In this document: positions 1 through 9,586 of the stretch, in pieces | Numbering within the stretch: position 1 is the stretch's first letter | How the letters are laid out: each line of letters begins with the position of its first letter | Assembly (NCBI GenBank): GCA_030180135.1 | Contig: CM058230.1 | Location: 9,735,082 to 9,799,081, forward strand | Direction of reading: 5' to 3' | DNA: 64,000 nucleotides | Source of the DNA: Orychophragmus violaceus | Lineage: Eukaryota; Streptophyta; Magnoliopsida; Brassicales; Brassicaceae | Position numbers and translations under genes: made by a program | Notes under the pieces: generated by a model | Told to the model about the DNA's origin: nothing | Seen by the model: only the letters and a program-made list of their open reading frames with translations | Database searches by the model: none

Positions 1-461
1 ATAGGACAGGTTTACAGGCTGTGTCAGAACTAACAGGGAATCCGACATAAAGTATACCAAGCCCTTAGGTGAGAAAATCTAAGTCAGTATTAGGGGTGAA
101 GTCAGTAAAGGATCCTTTGATACCTGAAGTGATGTGGGTGTCCTTAGTAGGCTGATCTGTGATGGGGTTTTCTAATAGTCATAGATAGATCTGCAGCTTC
201 ATCCCAATGGTCACTTAAGTTCCTGCAAATGCTGCTAATCTCCTCCAAAAATCATTGTTTCCTACTTAAACCAATTTTGACTCGAAAAATAAGTTTTCAA
301 AAATTTGACTGACTCTAAGAAAACAAAAGAAACTAATTAGTAGAACCTCCCCCACACTTAAAACACACTGTCCCCAGTAGTGTCAAGCAAGGGATTGGTT
401 AAAAAAAAATTAAAATAGTTGAATGGTTAGTTCTCTCGGGTTTTACCTCTGTCGCAGTCAG

Positions 462-560
462 GCATCGATCGTTGCACTAGGTGCACCGACCGTTGCTATG
501 CGATTTCTGTTGTAACGATCGACACAAACGTGTGTCGATCGACGCAATACGATTTTCACG
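462..560. repeat. Bipartite palindrome cluster in 3' UTR of element A
   Basis: Two bipartite units lie here. The first pairs TCGATCGT with CCGACCGT (cores 21 bp apart) and the second pairs ACGATCGA with TCGATCGA (20 bp apart). Each is followed shortly by a GCGATTT or CGATTTT tail that recurs after many other units. It lies downstream of the ORF-1-like stop codon, so it is untranslated here. Confidence 0.8.
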
Positions 561-779
561 AACAGTCAGCAGGTTAGCAGGTTAATCCGTCGGTTTATGT
601 CAATTTCGAACCCTGCAAACTGAAAACACTAGAAACAAAGTAAAACTGAAACAACAAATGTATCAAATCACGCCAAACCATCCAAACATAGTAAATCCTA
701 AAAGAAAAAGAAAGACAAACTGCAAGAAAAGATAAAAAGTCAGAATACAGAACCGATAAACTGATAATGGAGACTACGC

Positions 780-2318
780 TCACTCGCTCTCATCATCTAT
801 ACCGGCATAGGGATCAGCACCGGTGTCCTCTGGAGATCGCTGTCGACGACGTGTATCAGGTACAGGCTGATGGATCTGTGGTGGCCTCCTGCAGCTGCAA
901 GTACGCATGAAGTTCCAGAAAACTCGGAACATACCATCTGATCTCTCTCTCCACTCTGCATCAGAATAGTCACCGTAGGCCATCGCAGGTTCGGGAAATG
1001 GACCCACATCGTCGATCGGGGCAGGGGCAGGCGCAGGGGTAGTGGAAGTCGAAGCTCGAGAGGAAGGCTCTCCCAGCGGATGAGCCATAGAAGGAATCCT
1101 ACGCTGCGCAGACTCAGGAGGCTGAAATCTCAGAGCCTCTAATGTGTCAATCTGTGTCCATCCGGCAGCAGGAAGCTCTATACCGGTCCTCCCCGTAGTC
1201 GGGTCAGTGTAAATCCAAATCTTCCCCTCCTTGAGCCAAGTGGCGCTCTGCAAATGGCTGAGATCTAGGAGCTCCCGGGCTGTAACACACTCCGTGCCAT
1301 GAAGAGGAATCCCGCAATACTCAAAAATGGGAGTAAGCAAACTCCCAACCGTCTCAGTACCAGCTCCATCGAAAGGCTTCGTCTGTAGATCAACCAAATG
1401 CTGAGCAAAAATAGCTCCCAAGTTGAGACCCGAAGTAGGATCTCTCACTCCAGAACTCCTGAACTGATCTCTCAGGCCCATGAACAACAGCTCCATCTCA
1501 TATTTGCGCATCTTGTTTGCCTCAAACTTGCAAAGCAAGCTCCAGCATAAGATACGCGAGACATATCGCAGCACCGGATGTCTCATCTGCACAACTGGTG
1601 TGGTCCTAGAGTTGTACTGACCACTACCAATAATCTTCCAGAACCGTATGGCCTCATCACGGTCCCACTCAAGTGGCATGGCTATGCGCCTCGGCTCAGT
1701 TCTGAACCCGTAGATCCTGCAAAGATCAAGAAGATGGATCCGATACCTGACTCCCCAGCTCATGAATGTAAATGATCCCACTGTAGCACTCCGGTTGTCA
1801 GGATCAGAGTAAACCACTCTGCAAGTGGCCAATAACTGTCTGGCCAGCTCCGGGTAGAGATCATAAGGTCGCATCGGCATTGTCCCTAGACCAATGCCTC
1901 TGCATACAGCTAGTACCTGCTCATCAATCCCAAGAGTCTTGCAGGTGGAGTAGTCGGCGAACTTGGTTGGCTTGAAGATCATCCCACACCAACCATTATA
2001 GAGAAGCGAGTCATATTCGTCCCAACTGCTGAGCAATGGGCGCTCTGTGAACTCATCAGACTTGAAGAACTTCTGAGGTTCCTCTGGCCATGCTATTGTT
2101 GTCGGCATTGGTGTCTTGTCTGCTCGGGGCCAGGGTAAAGTAACTGGTGGTCCATATCTCTGATATGGTGCGGGTGGCTCAGACTCTCTGCTAAACCAGG
2201 CAGGTGGTGGGATGTATTGCCTTGAAGCTGTAGAAGCTGTGGCTCGTTTCTTGCGGGGTTGTCGATTAGTTGCCATCTGCAAAACAAACAAAATTGAAAC
2301 ACAAATAAGCCTCGGCAA
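780..2318 (-). CDS. ATHILA ORF-1-type protein of element A
   Basis: Open frame of 512 codons. The middle (about residues 95-400) matches the ATHILA ORF-1 family (PF03078, recognised from memory): conserved Trp/Phe/Tyr positions, the RYIPPPAWF start region, and YRIHLLDLCRIYGF. The function of this family is unknown. The C-terminal 110 residues are Pro/Ala/Ser-rich with an acidic tail. Two starts are possible. The first ATG (2318) adds 14 residues that are mostly hydrophobic (LICVSILFVLQ) and could mimic a signal anchor; the second (2276, MATNRQPRKKR) gives a basic, soluble N-terminus and looks the more natural. It sits downstream of gag-protease, where autonomous Athila elements carry pol and then an env-like frame. 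The frame is intact, suggesting recent activity or selection. No transmembrane segment is evident beyond the optional N-terminus. Confidence 0.8.
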   Translation of the reverse strand: MPRLICVSILFVLQMATNRQPRKKRATASTASRQYIPPPAWFSRESEPPAPYQRYGPPVTLPWPRADKTPMPTTIAWPEEPQKFFKSDEFTERPLLSSWDEYDSLLYNGWCGMIFKPTKFADYSTCKTLGIDEQVLAVCRGIGLGTMPMRPYDLYPELARQLLATCRVVYSDPDNRSATVGSFTFMSWGVRYRIHLLDLCRIYGFRTEPRRIAMPLEWDRDEAIRFWKIIGSGQYNSRTTPVVQMRHPVLRYVSRILCWSLLCKFEANKMRKYEMELLFMGLRDQFRSSGVRDPTSGLNLGAIFAQHLVDLQTKPFDGAGTETVGSLLTPIFEYCGIPLHGTECVTARELLDLSHLQSATWLKEGKIWIYTDPTTGRTGIELPAAGWTQIDTLEALRFQPPESAQRRIPSMAHPLGEPSSRASTSTTPAPAPAPIDDVGPFPEPAMAYGDYSDAEWRERSDGMFRVFWNFMRTCSCRRPPQIHQPVPDTRRRQRSPEDTGADPYAGIDDESE

Positions 2319-2332
2319 TTCTCTGTGAAATC

Positions 2333-2460
2333 GCGAAGCATCGACCGTTGCATCTAAGGCATCGATCGTTGCAAGGCGATTTCACTTCGTCGAACATTTC
2401 CCAAAATCGCAAAGCAACGACCGTTGCTCAAAAGCATCGACCGTTGCAAGGCGATTTTGC
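2333..2460. repeat. Bipartite palindrome cluster between the two frames of element A
   Basis: Two units: TCGACCGT paired with TCGATCGT at 21 bp, and ACGACCGT paired with TCGACCGT at 20 bp. Both are followed by AAGGCGATTT. They lie directly upstream of the ORF-1-like start on the minus strand. Confidence 0.8.
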
Positions 2461-3208
2461 CGCAAACAAATCATCAAATTCAGTTCAAATCTAACCACAT
2501 TGCATCAAATCAACAAGATCCTACTGTTAAACAACCTAAATCATGTCCATTTAAGCATATCATTGTCGATTTCAAGCCAAAAATCCCTAAATTCCATAAA
2601 CCCTAAAATCCATTCTAAAAATGGCGAAAATGAGAAGTCATACCTTTGATTCGTTGTAAATGGGTAATGGAATCAGCAAAAGGGGGTTAAAACAACAAGA
2701 TTCAAGCTTTGAAACGTAAAAATTGAAGAAGAATTAGAGATTCAGGTGAAATAGCTCTCGGTTGTACGGACGGCGAGCAAATGAGAAGGAGAAGAGAAGA
2801 GAAAAGGGTTTAAGGCACTTACCTCGATCGTGGGTTGCAACGATCGTTGCTTTAGGGGCAACGATCGATGCTTGGTAAATCGAAATTCGATTTCCGGTTT
2901 AAACACATACCTTAATTTTGCAATGGAACCAACTGCAACGACCGTTGCTTAGGAGCAACGATCGTCACAATGCGACATCCCCTCTTCGTCAAATCTCCTT
3001 GCAACGACCGGTACAGGTATGCATTGATCGTCACACATCTCCAGGTTCGAATTCTGCATTCTGTAACTTAGCAAAAACAAAAACAAAAACGTGAAATCCT
3101 AAGAAAAACACCAAAAATAAGAGAGAAAAACAACTAAACCTATTAGTGGGTTGCCTCCCACTCAGCGCTTGTTTAAGGTCGTTAGCTTGACCGGACGCAC
3201 TAGATCTT
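2461..3208 (-). other. Non-coding spacer between gag-protease and ORF-1 frame of element A
   Basis: No credible gene. Two further bipartite units lie at about 2836-2875 (ACGATCGT with ACGATCGA, 21 bp) and 2933-2970 (ACGACCGT with ACGATCGT, 20 bp), with a decayed unit at 3000-3035. In an autonomous relative, pol would occupy this position; here no reverse transcriptase or integrase motif is readable in any frame. Confidence 0.6.
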
Positions 3209-5875
3209 TCAGGCACTTAGAGATCCTGACAGAGACTTTTTCTGTCTCTGTTCAAGTCTCCTCATCCATGGTGGAGAATAAGCTGTCGCAGAATGCTTCA
3301 GCCCAAGAAAGGATGGAGTAAAGTGTGCTCCAGGATCTAAAATCACAGGCCCATCTGGCTGGTCATCTTCTGCTTCCATGATTGTGAAAGTCTGCCCATC
3401 TATCAGTGGCTTCCGCAGCTTCTCCATGTCATATCGCAGCGTCTCATCTCCCAGGTGGAGGTCTATTAGACTTTGTCTGACATCAATCACAGCTCCTTCT
3501 GTAGCCAAGAATGGTCTTCCAAGTAACAGTGCTTCATACGGATCGCAATCATATTTCAGCACAAGGAAATCTGTTGGAACCAAGTAGTTTCCAACTCTCA
3601 CTGGTATGTCTTCTAAAACTCCTTCTGGTACTCGTATAGACTGATCAGCTAGGATAAGACGGGTTCTAGTAGGAGAAAAATTCAGCACCCCCAGCTTCTC
3701 TGCCACAGAATAAGGCATCATACTTCCAGCAGCTCCTAAATCACAAAGAGAGCGTCTAAAGCTATTCTCGAAGATGGAGCAATCAAGTATAAAGACTCCA
3801 GGGTCAGGTAACTTCTTTGGAATCTTGTTCAGTAGCACTTCACTAATGTGTTGGGGAACTACAATCACCCATTCTTTCAGGTCATCATCCAATGGTAGCA
3901 TCTTGTTCAAATACCTCTGCACACAGGGATGATAAGGTGGATCATCAGGCGGTGGAATTTCTTCCAAGTCTTCACCACTCTTCTCCAACTTCTTCAGCTC
4001 CTCTATCTCCTGTTTAATCACCTCAGATACCTTGGGATATTGCCTAATGGCTTGTGCATAAATCTCCTCCTGAGTGATTTCAGATACATCAGGGAATAGG
4101 CGGGCCAGTTCTGCATCAGTCTCATAATCATCCGGCAACACTGTCTGTTTACGTCCTGCATCGACCGACACAAGGTGTGTGTCGATCGTTGCAATGCGAT
4201 TTTCGCCGATTCCACCCGTGAGTTTTCCACTCAATTCCGAAAATTCTTCTTCAACAACCAACTCAGCTGTGCTTAGCTCAAACTTCTCACCCAGATGAGA
4301 TCCATCATTAACGAGTACAGACCAGGCTTTAATATGAGTATCTGCAGGTCCTTTTCCTTTCATAGTACCTGAAATCTGATTAACCTGAGTGTCCAGTTGC
4401 TTCATGTGAGTGTTCATAGACTCAATCTTCCCATTGAGATCTCCATACATAGCATCAATCTTCTTGTTGCAGTCCACAGAAGTCTTGATTTGGCTCTCCA
4501 GCAACTGTTCCATCATTGTCTCCATCTTGGTCTCGAAAGCAGTAGGTGTAGGAGGTGTTTGATAAGATGAAGATCCGTAGGTCCTTTGAGCATTCTGTCC
4601 ATAAGGCTTCTGAAAGTTGCCGTTCTGTCCATAGCCTGAAGAGTTCTGATTGCCCGTGTAGGCGGTTTTCTGTCCTCCACCGGAAAATCTGTTCCCAGAT
4701 TGATATCCAAATCTGTTTCCTTGGAAACCAGATCCTCCGATGTAATTCACATCCTCGTCCTGAGTGTCCTCCTCAGTCTGAATTACTTCTACTTCTTGAG
4801 CAAAGTGGACAGCTTTCTTCTCTCCTAGAAGCGTGCAGATTTTATCCATTCTGGACCTTAATTCAGCCATCTCCGAGTTATCAATACTTCCACCAGATTT
4901 CTTCCTCCTATCATCCATAGTCTTGCAACTATTGCTGCTAATCAAATTCTCGATCAACTGCTTAGCTTGTCTAGGAGTTCTGGTGTTGAAGTTGGCATCA
5001 CTAGAATTATCCAGCGCTTGCTGATACGGAAGATCTATTCCTCTGAAGAAGATACCAATCAGCTGAACTTCAGTGAATCCATGGTGCGGACAGTCACGCT
5101 GATACTGTTTAAATCTCATCCAAGCAGTCTTTAAAGGTTCCACAACTCCTTGGGAGAAAGTAAGTATGTCCTGTCTAGATTGGTCTGAACGCGCATTGTC
5201 ATAGAAATGACGCAGAAACTCACTCTTTAAGGCTGCCCAAGTAGTGTACTGACCAGGTGCCAGTTGTCTCAGCCATGCACTAGCGTCTCCAGCAAGACTG
5301 TGCGGAAATAGCTTAAGGAACAGATAGTCTTGGCAAACTCCATCGTATTTCATACCAGTAACTATGTCCTCAAACTTATCTATGTGATCCATAGGCTGCT
5401 CTGATTGAAGGCCATGAAAAGCAATCTGCCTCATCACTTGGTAATAGATAGTCTTTACCTCAAAGTCGTTCCTCTCAAAGGTAGGAAGCACTAGAGCTGC
5501 TCGGTTTGCATGAAACTCATCAGGTCTGTTGTAATCAGCTAGCGTTCTCTCATGAACCACCATCTCTCTATCTTGAGCTCGTCTTTGACCTTGGTTTGGT
5601 TCCAAAATCGGTTGTTCAAGAGGGTCAGGGATTACATTCCCTGCAGCATCAATCCTTTGCCCAGCAGCATTGTAAGGATTGTTCTCTGGATCCCTCAGGA
5701 TTCCATCAGCATCTGGTATCAAGATCAAGCGTTCTCGTACCATTCTCTCTCTCTTTTCTCTTCTGATTGTCCTTTCTAAACGTCCAAGTTCCTCTAGATT
5801 GAGATTAACTAAGCTCGAGTTCGGATTACTTCTAGTGTTCTGCGTTGGCATAAACTGTCTGTAATCGTCCAGCAA
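3209..5875 (-). CDS. Gag-protease polyprotein of element A (Athila-type)
   Basis: Intact 888-codon frame. Residues about 150-310 form a plant Gypsy Gag core (WLRQLAPGQYTTWAALKSEF, then FYDNARSDQSRQDILTF). Residues about 380-440 are rich in Gly, Asn and Gln; about 455-505 are a likely coiled coil (MEQLLESQ to LDTQVNQI). Residues about 690-830 are a retropepsin-like domain (SIFENSFRRSLCDLGAAGSM, later LLGRPFLATEGAVIDV). The active-site triad position reads Asp-Leu-Gly instead of Asp-Thr/Ser-Gly. No CCHC zinc knuckle is visible. Gag would form the virus-like particle. The frame ends just after the protease. Around residues 558-577 it contains a translated copy of the bipartite palindrome (ATIDTHLVSVDA). 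An alternative start is Met9 (MPTQNTRSN). Confidence 0.9.
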   Translation of the reverse strand: MLDDYRQFMPTQNTRSNPNSSLVNLNLEELGRLERTIRREKRERMVRERLILIPDADGILRDPENNPYNAAGQRIDAAGNVIPDPLEQPILEPNQGQRRAQDREMVVHERTLADYNRPDEFHANRAALVLPTFERNDFEVKTIYYQVMRQIAFHGLQSEQPMDHIDKFEDIVTGMKYDGVCQDYLFLKLFPHSLAGDASAWLRQLAPGQYTTWAALKSEFLRHFYDNARSDQSRQDILTFSQGVVEPLKTAWMRFKQYQRDCPHHGFTEVQLIGIFFRGIDLPYQQALDNSSDANFNTRTPRQAKQLIENLISSNSCKTMDDRRKKSGGSIDNSEMAELRSRMDKICTLLGEKKAVHFAQEVEVIQTEEDTQDEDVNYIGGSGFQGNRFGYQSGNRFSGGGQKTAYTGNQNSSGYGQNGNFQKPYGQNAQRTYGSSSYQTPPTPTAFETKMETMMEQLLESQIKTSVDCNKKIDAMYGDLNGKIESMNTHMKQLDTQVNQISGTMKGKGPADTHIKAWSVLVNDGSHLGEKFELSTAELVVEEEFSELSGKLTGGIGENRIATIDTHLVSVDAGRKQTVLPDDYETDAELARLFPDVSEITQEEIYAQAIRQYPKVSEVIKQEIEELKKLEKSGEDLEEIPPPDDPPYHPCVQRYLNKMLPLDDDLKEWVIVVPQHISEVLLNKIPKKLPDPGVFILDCSIFENSFRRSLCDLGAAGSMMPYSVAEKLGVLNFSPTRTRLILADQSIRVPEGVLEDIPVRVGNYLVPTDFLVLKYDCDPYEALLLGRPFLATEGAVIDVRQSLIDLHLGDETLRYDMEKLRKPLIDGQTFTIMEAEDDQPDGPVILDPGAHFTPSFLGLKHSATAYSPPWMRRLEQRQKKSLSGSLSA
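4155..4205. repeat. Bipartite palindrome inside the gag frame of element A
   Basis: TCGACCGA and TCGATCGT cores 21 bp apart, followed by GCAATGCGATTTTCG. It is read through in frame in the 888-codon protein, between the coiled coil and the protease domain. Confidence 0.85.
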
Positions 5876-5975
5876 CGATCGATGCTATCAGTGCAACGAT
5901 CGATTCAATCTCAGAATCGTCTAGTGTCGATCGACGCAAGGTGTGCAACGGTCGACGCAAGGCGATTTCGGTACC
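5870..5975. repeat. Bipartite palindrome cluster in 5' leader of element A
   Basis: Two units at 21 bp spacing (ACGATCGA with ACGATCGA; TCGATCGA with ACGGTCGA), the second followed by AAGGCGATTTC. They lie between the primer binding site and the gag start on the minus strand. Confidence 0.85.
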
Positions 5976-6099
5976 TGCGACAGAAAGAATCAGAGAAAAG
6001 AATCAGTAAAATCAAAATAAAAAAAAACGAAAAACAAAAAGCAAAAACGAAAAATTTCTAGTAAAACCCTAAGTTCGGTCCTATCGAAGACTCAAAGAG

Positions 6100-6117
6100 T
6101 CCCCGGCAACGGCGCCA
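6100..6117 (-). other. Primer binding site, tRNA-Asp type (element A)
   Basis: On the minus strand the sequence reads TGGCGCCGTTGCCGGGGA, a perfect complement to the plant tRNA-Asp 3' end as I know it. It sits 6 bp inside the 5' LTR. tRNA-Asp priming is characteristic of the Athila group. Confidence 0.9.
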
Positions 6118-6982
6118 AAAACTTAATAGGTTCTAAGTTTTACCCTATTCTAAAACTGCAAGTGCACAGTATAGTCAATGTAGTATATAGGGTTATCGAA
6201 TCCACAGGGACACTTGGTCTCAAGAGGATCAAACCGTAGGAATTAATACTAGAAATAAGCAAGTAGTGATTGTAATAAATTGCGGTGCAAGAAAGTAAAC
6301 AGTAGCAGGAAATCGGTTTGTAAACAATAAACTAAAAGCGTCAAGCCTAGGGTATTCTCAGGAAATCAGACAAGCAGACAAGTTAATCAGTCAGGATCAA
6401 ATTAAACTCAGTTCTAGAACTCGAATCACGGAAATAGAATTAACCAAATCTCTTTGCGAAAACTCTCTAAGTCTAAGTGCAGTAATCCAAATCTCTTTGC
6501 AACTACTAACAGATTAAACAAGCATTAAGTTCAAGTTCGATATGTTCACAATTAAACTAAACCAAATCTCTTTGCGAATAATTCAATTGCTCAACCTAAA
6601 TAGTTCAGATTTCTAAATCCCACTCTCGTGACGTATTTAGTAACCTAGGATCTAGATTCTATTTGATCAGGTTAGAACTAGCTTTAAGCACAATTTAGTT
6701 TGAAGAACATTCTAATCATATGAATCCTAACTGAATTCAACAAGTCTAGCAAGTCATCAAACCCTAACGAGAAACCCTAAACTCAACTATGGATCTACTC
6801 AGACATGATTGATGAAAACATAATCATAGAATAAATAGATTGCATATAAGAAATTAAATAAGTAAAGGGGTTCGAAATCTTTTCCAAAATAAATGAATAC
6901 AAGGAAATAGATCAGCCCCGAAAACTCTACAAATCTCTTAACTCTAAGTATGAAAGCGTATCTAAATTAAACACCAAAAACT

Positions 6983-6994
6983 AGTATATATAGG
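6983..6994 (-). promoter_or_regulatory. Putative TATA box of element A LTR
   Basis: The minus strand reads CCTATATATACT. It lies about 105-150 bp downstream (in transcription direction) of the palindrome pair in U3. Placement within the LTR fits a Pol II start; no transcript evidence is available. Confidence 0.5.
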
Positions 6995-7095
6995 CAAAAT
7001 CTCGGCTGGGGCTTCCGTGTAAATACTGAAAGTATCTTGGGCTTCTTTGCAAATCTTCAATACTGGTTACGCCGACGCGTACGGCCCATCTCGCG

Positions 7096-7138
7096 ACTGC
7101 ATCGACCGATGCACAATGCGTGTCGATCGATGCAACAT
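7096..7138. repeat. Bipartite palindrome in U3 of element A LTR
   Basis: TCGACCGA and TCGATCGA cores exactly 21 bp apart, about 185-220 bp from the outer LTR end and upstream of the putative TATA box. Confidence 0.85.
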
Positions 7139-7319
7139 CAAATAATCGAACAGTGAATAAAGCTCTCGGCCAAAACGTCCCAAAATGCCCAAAATGCTCC
7201 ATATATCTCCAATTAGCTCCAAACCTGATTTAACCTGTAAAAGACTCTAAACTAATACAAAAGACTCTAAAAACACAACTATATCATGGTATAAAGTGGG
7301 TAAAAACCATGATATATCA

Positions 7320-9586
7320 TCAATCCTTGTTCTAAAACGCGGTTGTTTAGCCGCTTAGGCGGTCGAGTAATCGCAGATTTTCGGGTTACCACTGCAACTT
7401 TAGCATGATTGGGAAAATAAATCCGTGGTCCGATTAATAGAGTCTACGTCCGCTTAATAAAGTTAGGTGGCGTTTTATAAGGTTATGCGGCGGTTTTAAC
7501 AAAAAGACATGTTGGCTCAAAAGGTAACTAAATCTTTTAATGTTGCAAAGATTCTGACATTTTGAAACGTGTTCCTTTAGATTTTCCACCACATCCTTAC
7601 TAGTTCAGGTTTCGTGAAAGTATATTTGTATTTTAAAGATTTTCCAGTGATAGTCTTTTCCTCTCCAATGATTTACCGACAAGAAATAAAATTGAACAGA
7701 AGTTCTATGTGTCTATCAGTGGTTCGCTGAGCTATTATCTTTTTATAGAAGATAAATAAAGTTAGTACCAATCTTTTTTTTAAACGCGGCTGTTTAGCCG
7801 CCTAGGCGGCCGAGTAATCGCTGATCATCGGGTGACCGCTGCGATTTTAACATGATCTACAAAATAACGGTGGCCAAATTAATACAATGTACGTCCGCGT
7901 ATTAAAATTAGGTGGTGCTTAACAAAGTTATGCGGCGAGTTTAATAAAAAGACCATGGCACAAAAATAACTAAAGCTTTTAATGTTGGAAAGTTTCTACC
8001 ATTTTGAAACGTGTTCCCTTAGATTTACCACCATATCCTTAGTAGTTCAGATTTTGTGTAGGGTATATTTGTATTTTAAAGATTTCCGAGTGATAATGTT
8101 CTCCTCTCCAATCATTTATCGAGAAGAAGTGAAATTGAACATAAGCCCTATGTGGCTATAAGTGGTTCGCTGAGCTAATATCGTCTCATGGAAGATAAAT
8201 AAAGCGAGTACCAATCTTTGTTCTAAAATACGGCTGCTTAGCCTCCTATGCGGCCGAGTAAGCGCTTATCTTCGGGTGACCGCTGCGATTTTAGCCTGAT
8301 CGGCAAAATAATGGTGGCTTGGTTAATACAATCTAAGTCCACGTAATAAAATTAGGTGGTGCTTAATAAAGTTAATAAAGTTATGCGGCGGTTTTAATAA
8401 AAAGATGTTGGTATAAAAATAACTAAAGCTTTTAATGTTGCAAAGATTCTGACATTTTGAAATGTGCAGCCTAAGATTTACCACCATATCCTTAATAGTT
8501 CAGCTTTTGTAAAGGTATATTTGTTTATCAAAGATTTTCCAGTGATAATCTTCCCCTCTTCAATAATTTATCGACAAGTTGTGAAATTGAACAGAAATAC
8601 TATGTGTCTATCAAGGATTCGCTGAGCTATTATTTTCACATAGAAGATAAATAAAGCCAGTGCCAATGTTTGTTCTAAAACGCGGCTTCTTACCCACCTA
8701 GGCGACCGAGTAATTGCTGATCATTGGGTGACCGCTGCAATTTTAGCATGATCGGAAAATAAATTGGTGGTCCGATTAATAGAGTCTATGTCCGCTTAAT
8801 AAAGTTAGGTGGCGCTTTATAAGGTTATAAGGTGATTTTAACAAAAAGCGTGTTGGCCCAAAAGGTAACTAAAGCTTTTTATGTTGCAAAGATTATGACA
8901 TTTTGAAACTTGTTCTCTTAGATTTACCACCATATCCTTACTAGTTCAGTTTTTGTGAAGGGATATTTGTATTTTAAAGATTTTCCAGTGGTAGTCTTCT
9001 CCTCTCCAATGATTTATCGACAAGGAGTGAAATTAAACAGAAGCCCTATGTGTCTTTCAGTGCTTCGATGAGCTATTAACTTCTCATAGAAGATAAATAA
9101 AGCAAGTACCAATCTTTGTTCTAAAATGCGGCTGTTTAGCTACCTAGGCAGCCGAGTAATCAATGATTGTCGGGTGACAGCTGCGATTTTAGCCTAATTG
9201 GCAAAATAAATCGGTGGCCCGATTAATACAGTCTTTGTCCGCGTAATAAAATTAGGCGGTGCTTAACAAAGTTATGCGACAATTTTAATAAAAAGACCAT
9301 GGCACAAAAATAACTAAAGCTTTTAATGTTGGAAATATTCTACCATTTGAAACGTTTTCCCTTAGATTTACCACCATATCCTTAGTTGTTCAGCTTTTGT
9401 GTATTTGTATTTTAAAGACTTTCCAGTGATAGTCTTCTCCTCTCCAATGATTTATCGTCAAGGAGTGAAATTGAACAGAAGCTCTATGTGGCTATCAGTG
9501 GTTCACTGAGCTATTATCTTCACATAGAAGATAAATAAAGCTAGTGTTAATCCTTGTTCTAAAACACGGCTGCTTAGCTGCCTAGG
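7320..9586. repeat. Tandem satellite array, left segment (about 5 monomers)
   Basis: The block TTCTAAAACGCGG...CTTAGCCGCCTAGGCGG recurs near 7330, 7775, 8220, 8672, 9119 and 9558, a period of about 438-452 bp. Other marks shared by all monomers: AAGCTTTTAATGTTGCAAAG, TTAGATTTACCACCATATCC, TTATCGACAAGGAGTGAAA and AGAAGATAAATAAAG. Monomers differ by scattered substitutions and small indels, so the array is old. The last monomer is broken at CTAGG by element B and resumes at 25514. No coding frame. The palindromic CCGCCTAGGCGG is the most conserved part. Confidence 0.9.

Larger units (their letters stand above)
1..7319 (-). mobile_element. Athila-like non-autonomous LTR retrotransposon A (3' end outside window)
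   Basis: Read on the minus strand the order is 5' LTR (7319 to 6124), tRNA-Asp primer site (6117 to 6100), Gag-protease frame, about 0.9 kb of spacer, ATHILA ORF-1-like frame, then 3' untranslated sequence to the window edge. Bases 1-240 match the 3' untranslated part of element B near 11331-11560, which lies about 575 bp from B's 3' LTR, so A's 3' LTR should start roughly 575 bp left of base 1. No reverse transcriptase, RNase H or integrase occurs between the two frames, so movement would need enzymes supplied by a relative. The Athila assignment rests on the primer site, the Gag/protease type and the ORF-1 family. The right target duplication cannot be checked because the left end is missing. 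Confidence 0.85.
6124..7319 (-). repeat. 5' LTR of element A (about 1.2 kb)
   Basis: The inner end (TAATAGG at 6124) aligns with TGATACG of the element B LTR, so the terminal dinucleotide has mutated from TG to TA on the plus strand. The outer end is TATCA at 7319, followed directly by satellite sequence. The LTR shares the CTGCAAGTGCACAG and ATCGAATCCACAG blocks with the LTRs of B. It holds a TATA-like box and one bipartite palindrome. Confidence 0.85.

Noticed and set aside
4555..5864. Plus-strand frames opposite the gag-protease gene
   Set aside because: Antisense shadows of the 888-codon frame without recognisable domains.
6100..6117. Possible tRNA-Asp gene fragment
   Set aside because: Only the 18 bases matching the tRNA 3' end are present, at the exact place of a primer binding site.
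6755..6785. Telomere-like AAACCCTAA words
   Set aside because: Single isolated copies, no tandem TTTAGGG run.
7330..9560. CRISPR-like regular repeats
   Set aside because: Period near 445 bp with diverged whole monomers and no short repeat-spacer pattern; this is a plant satellite.
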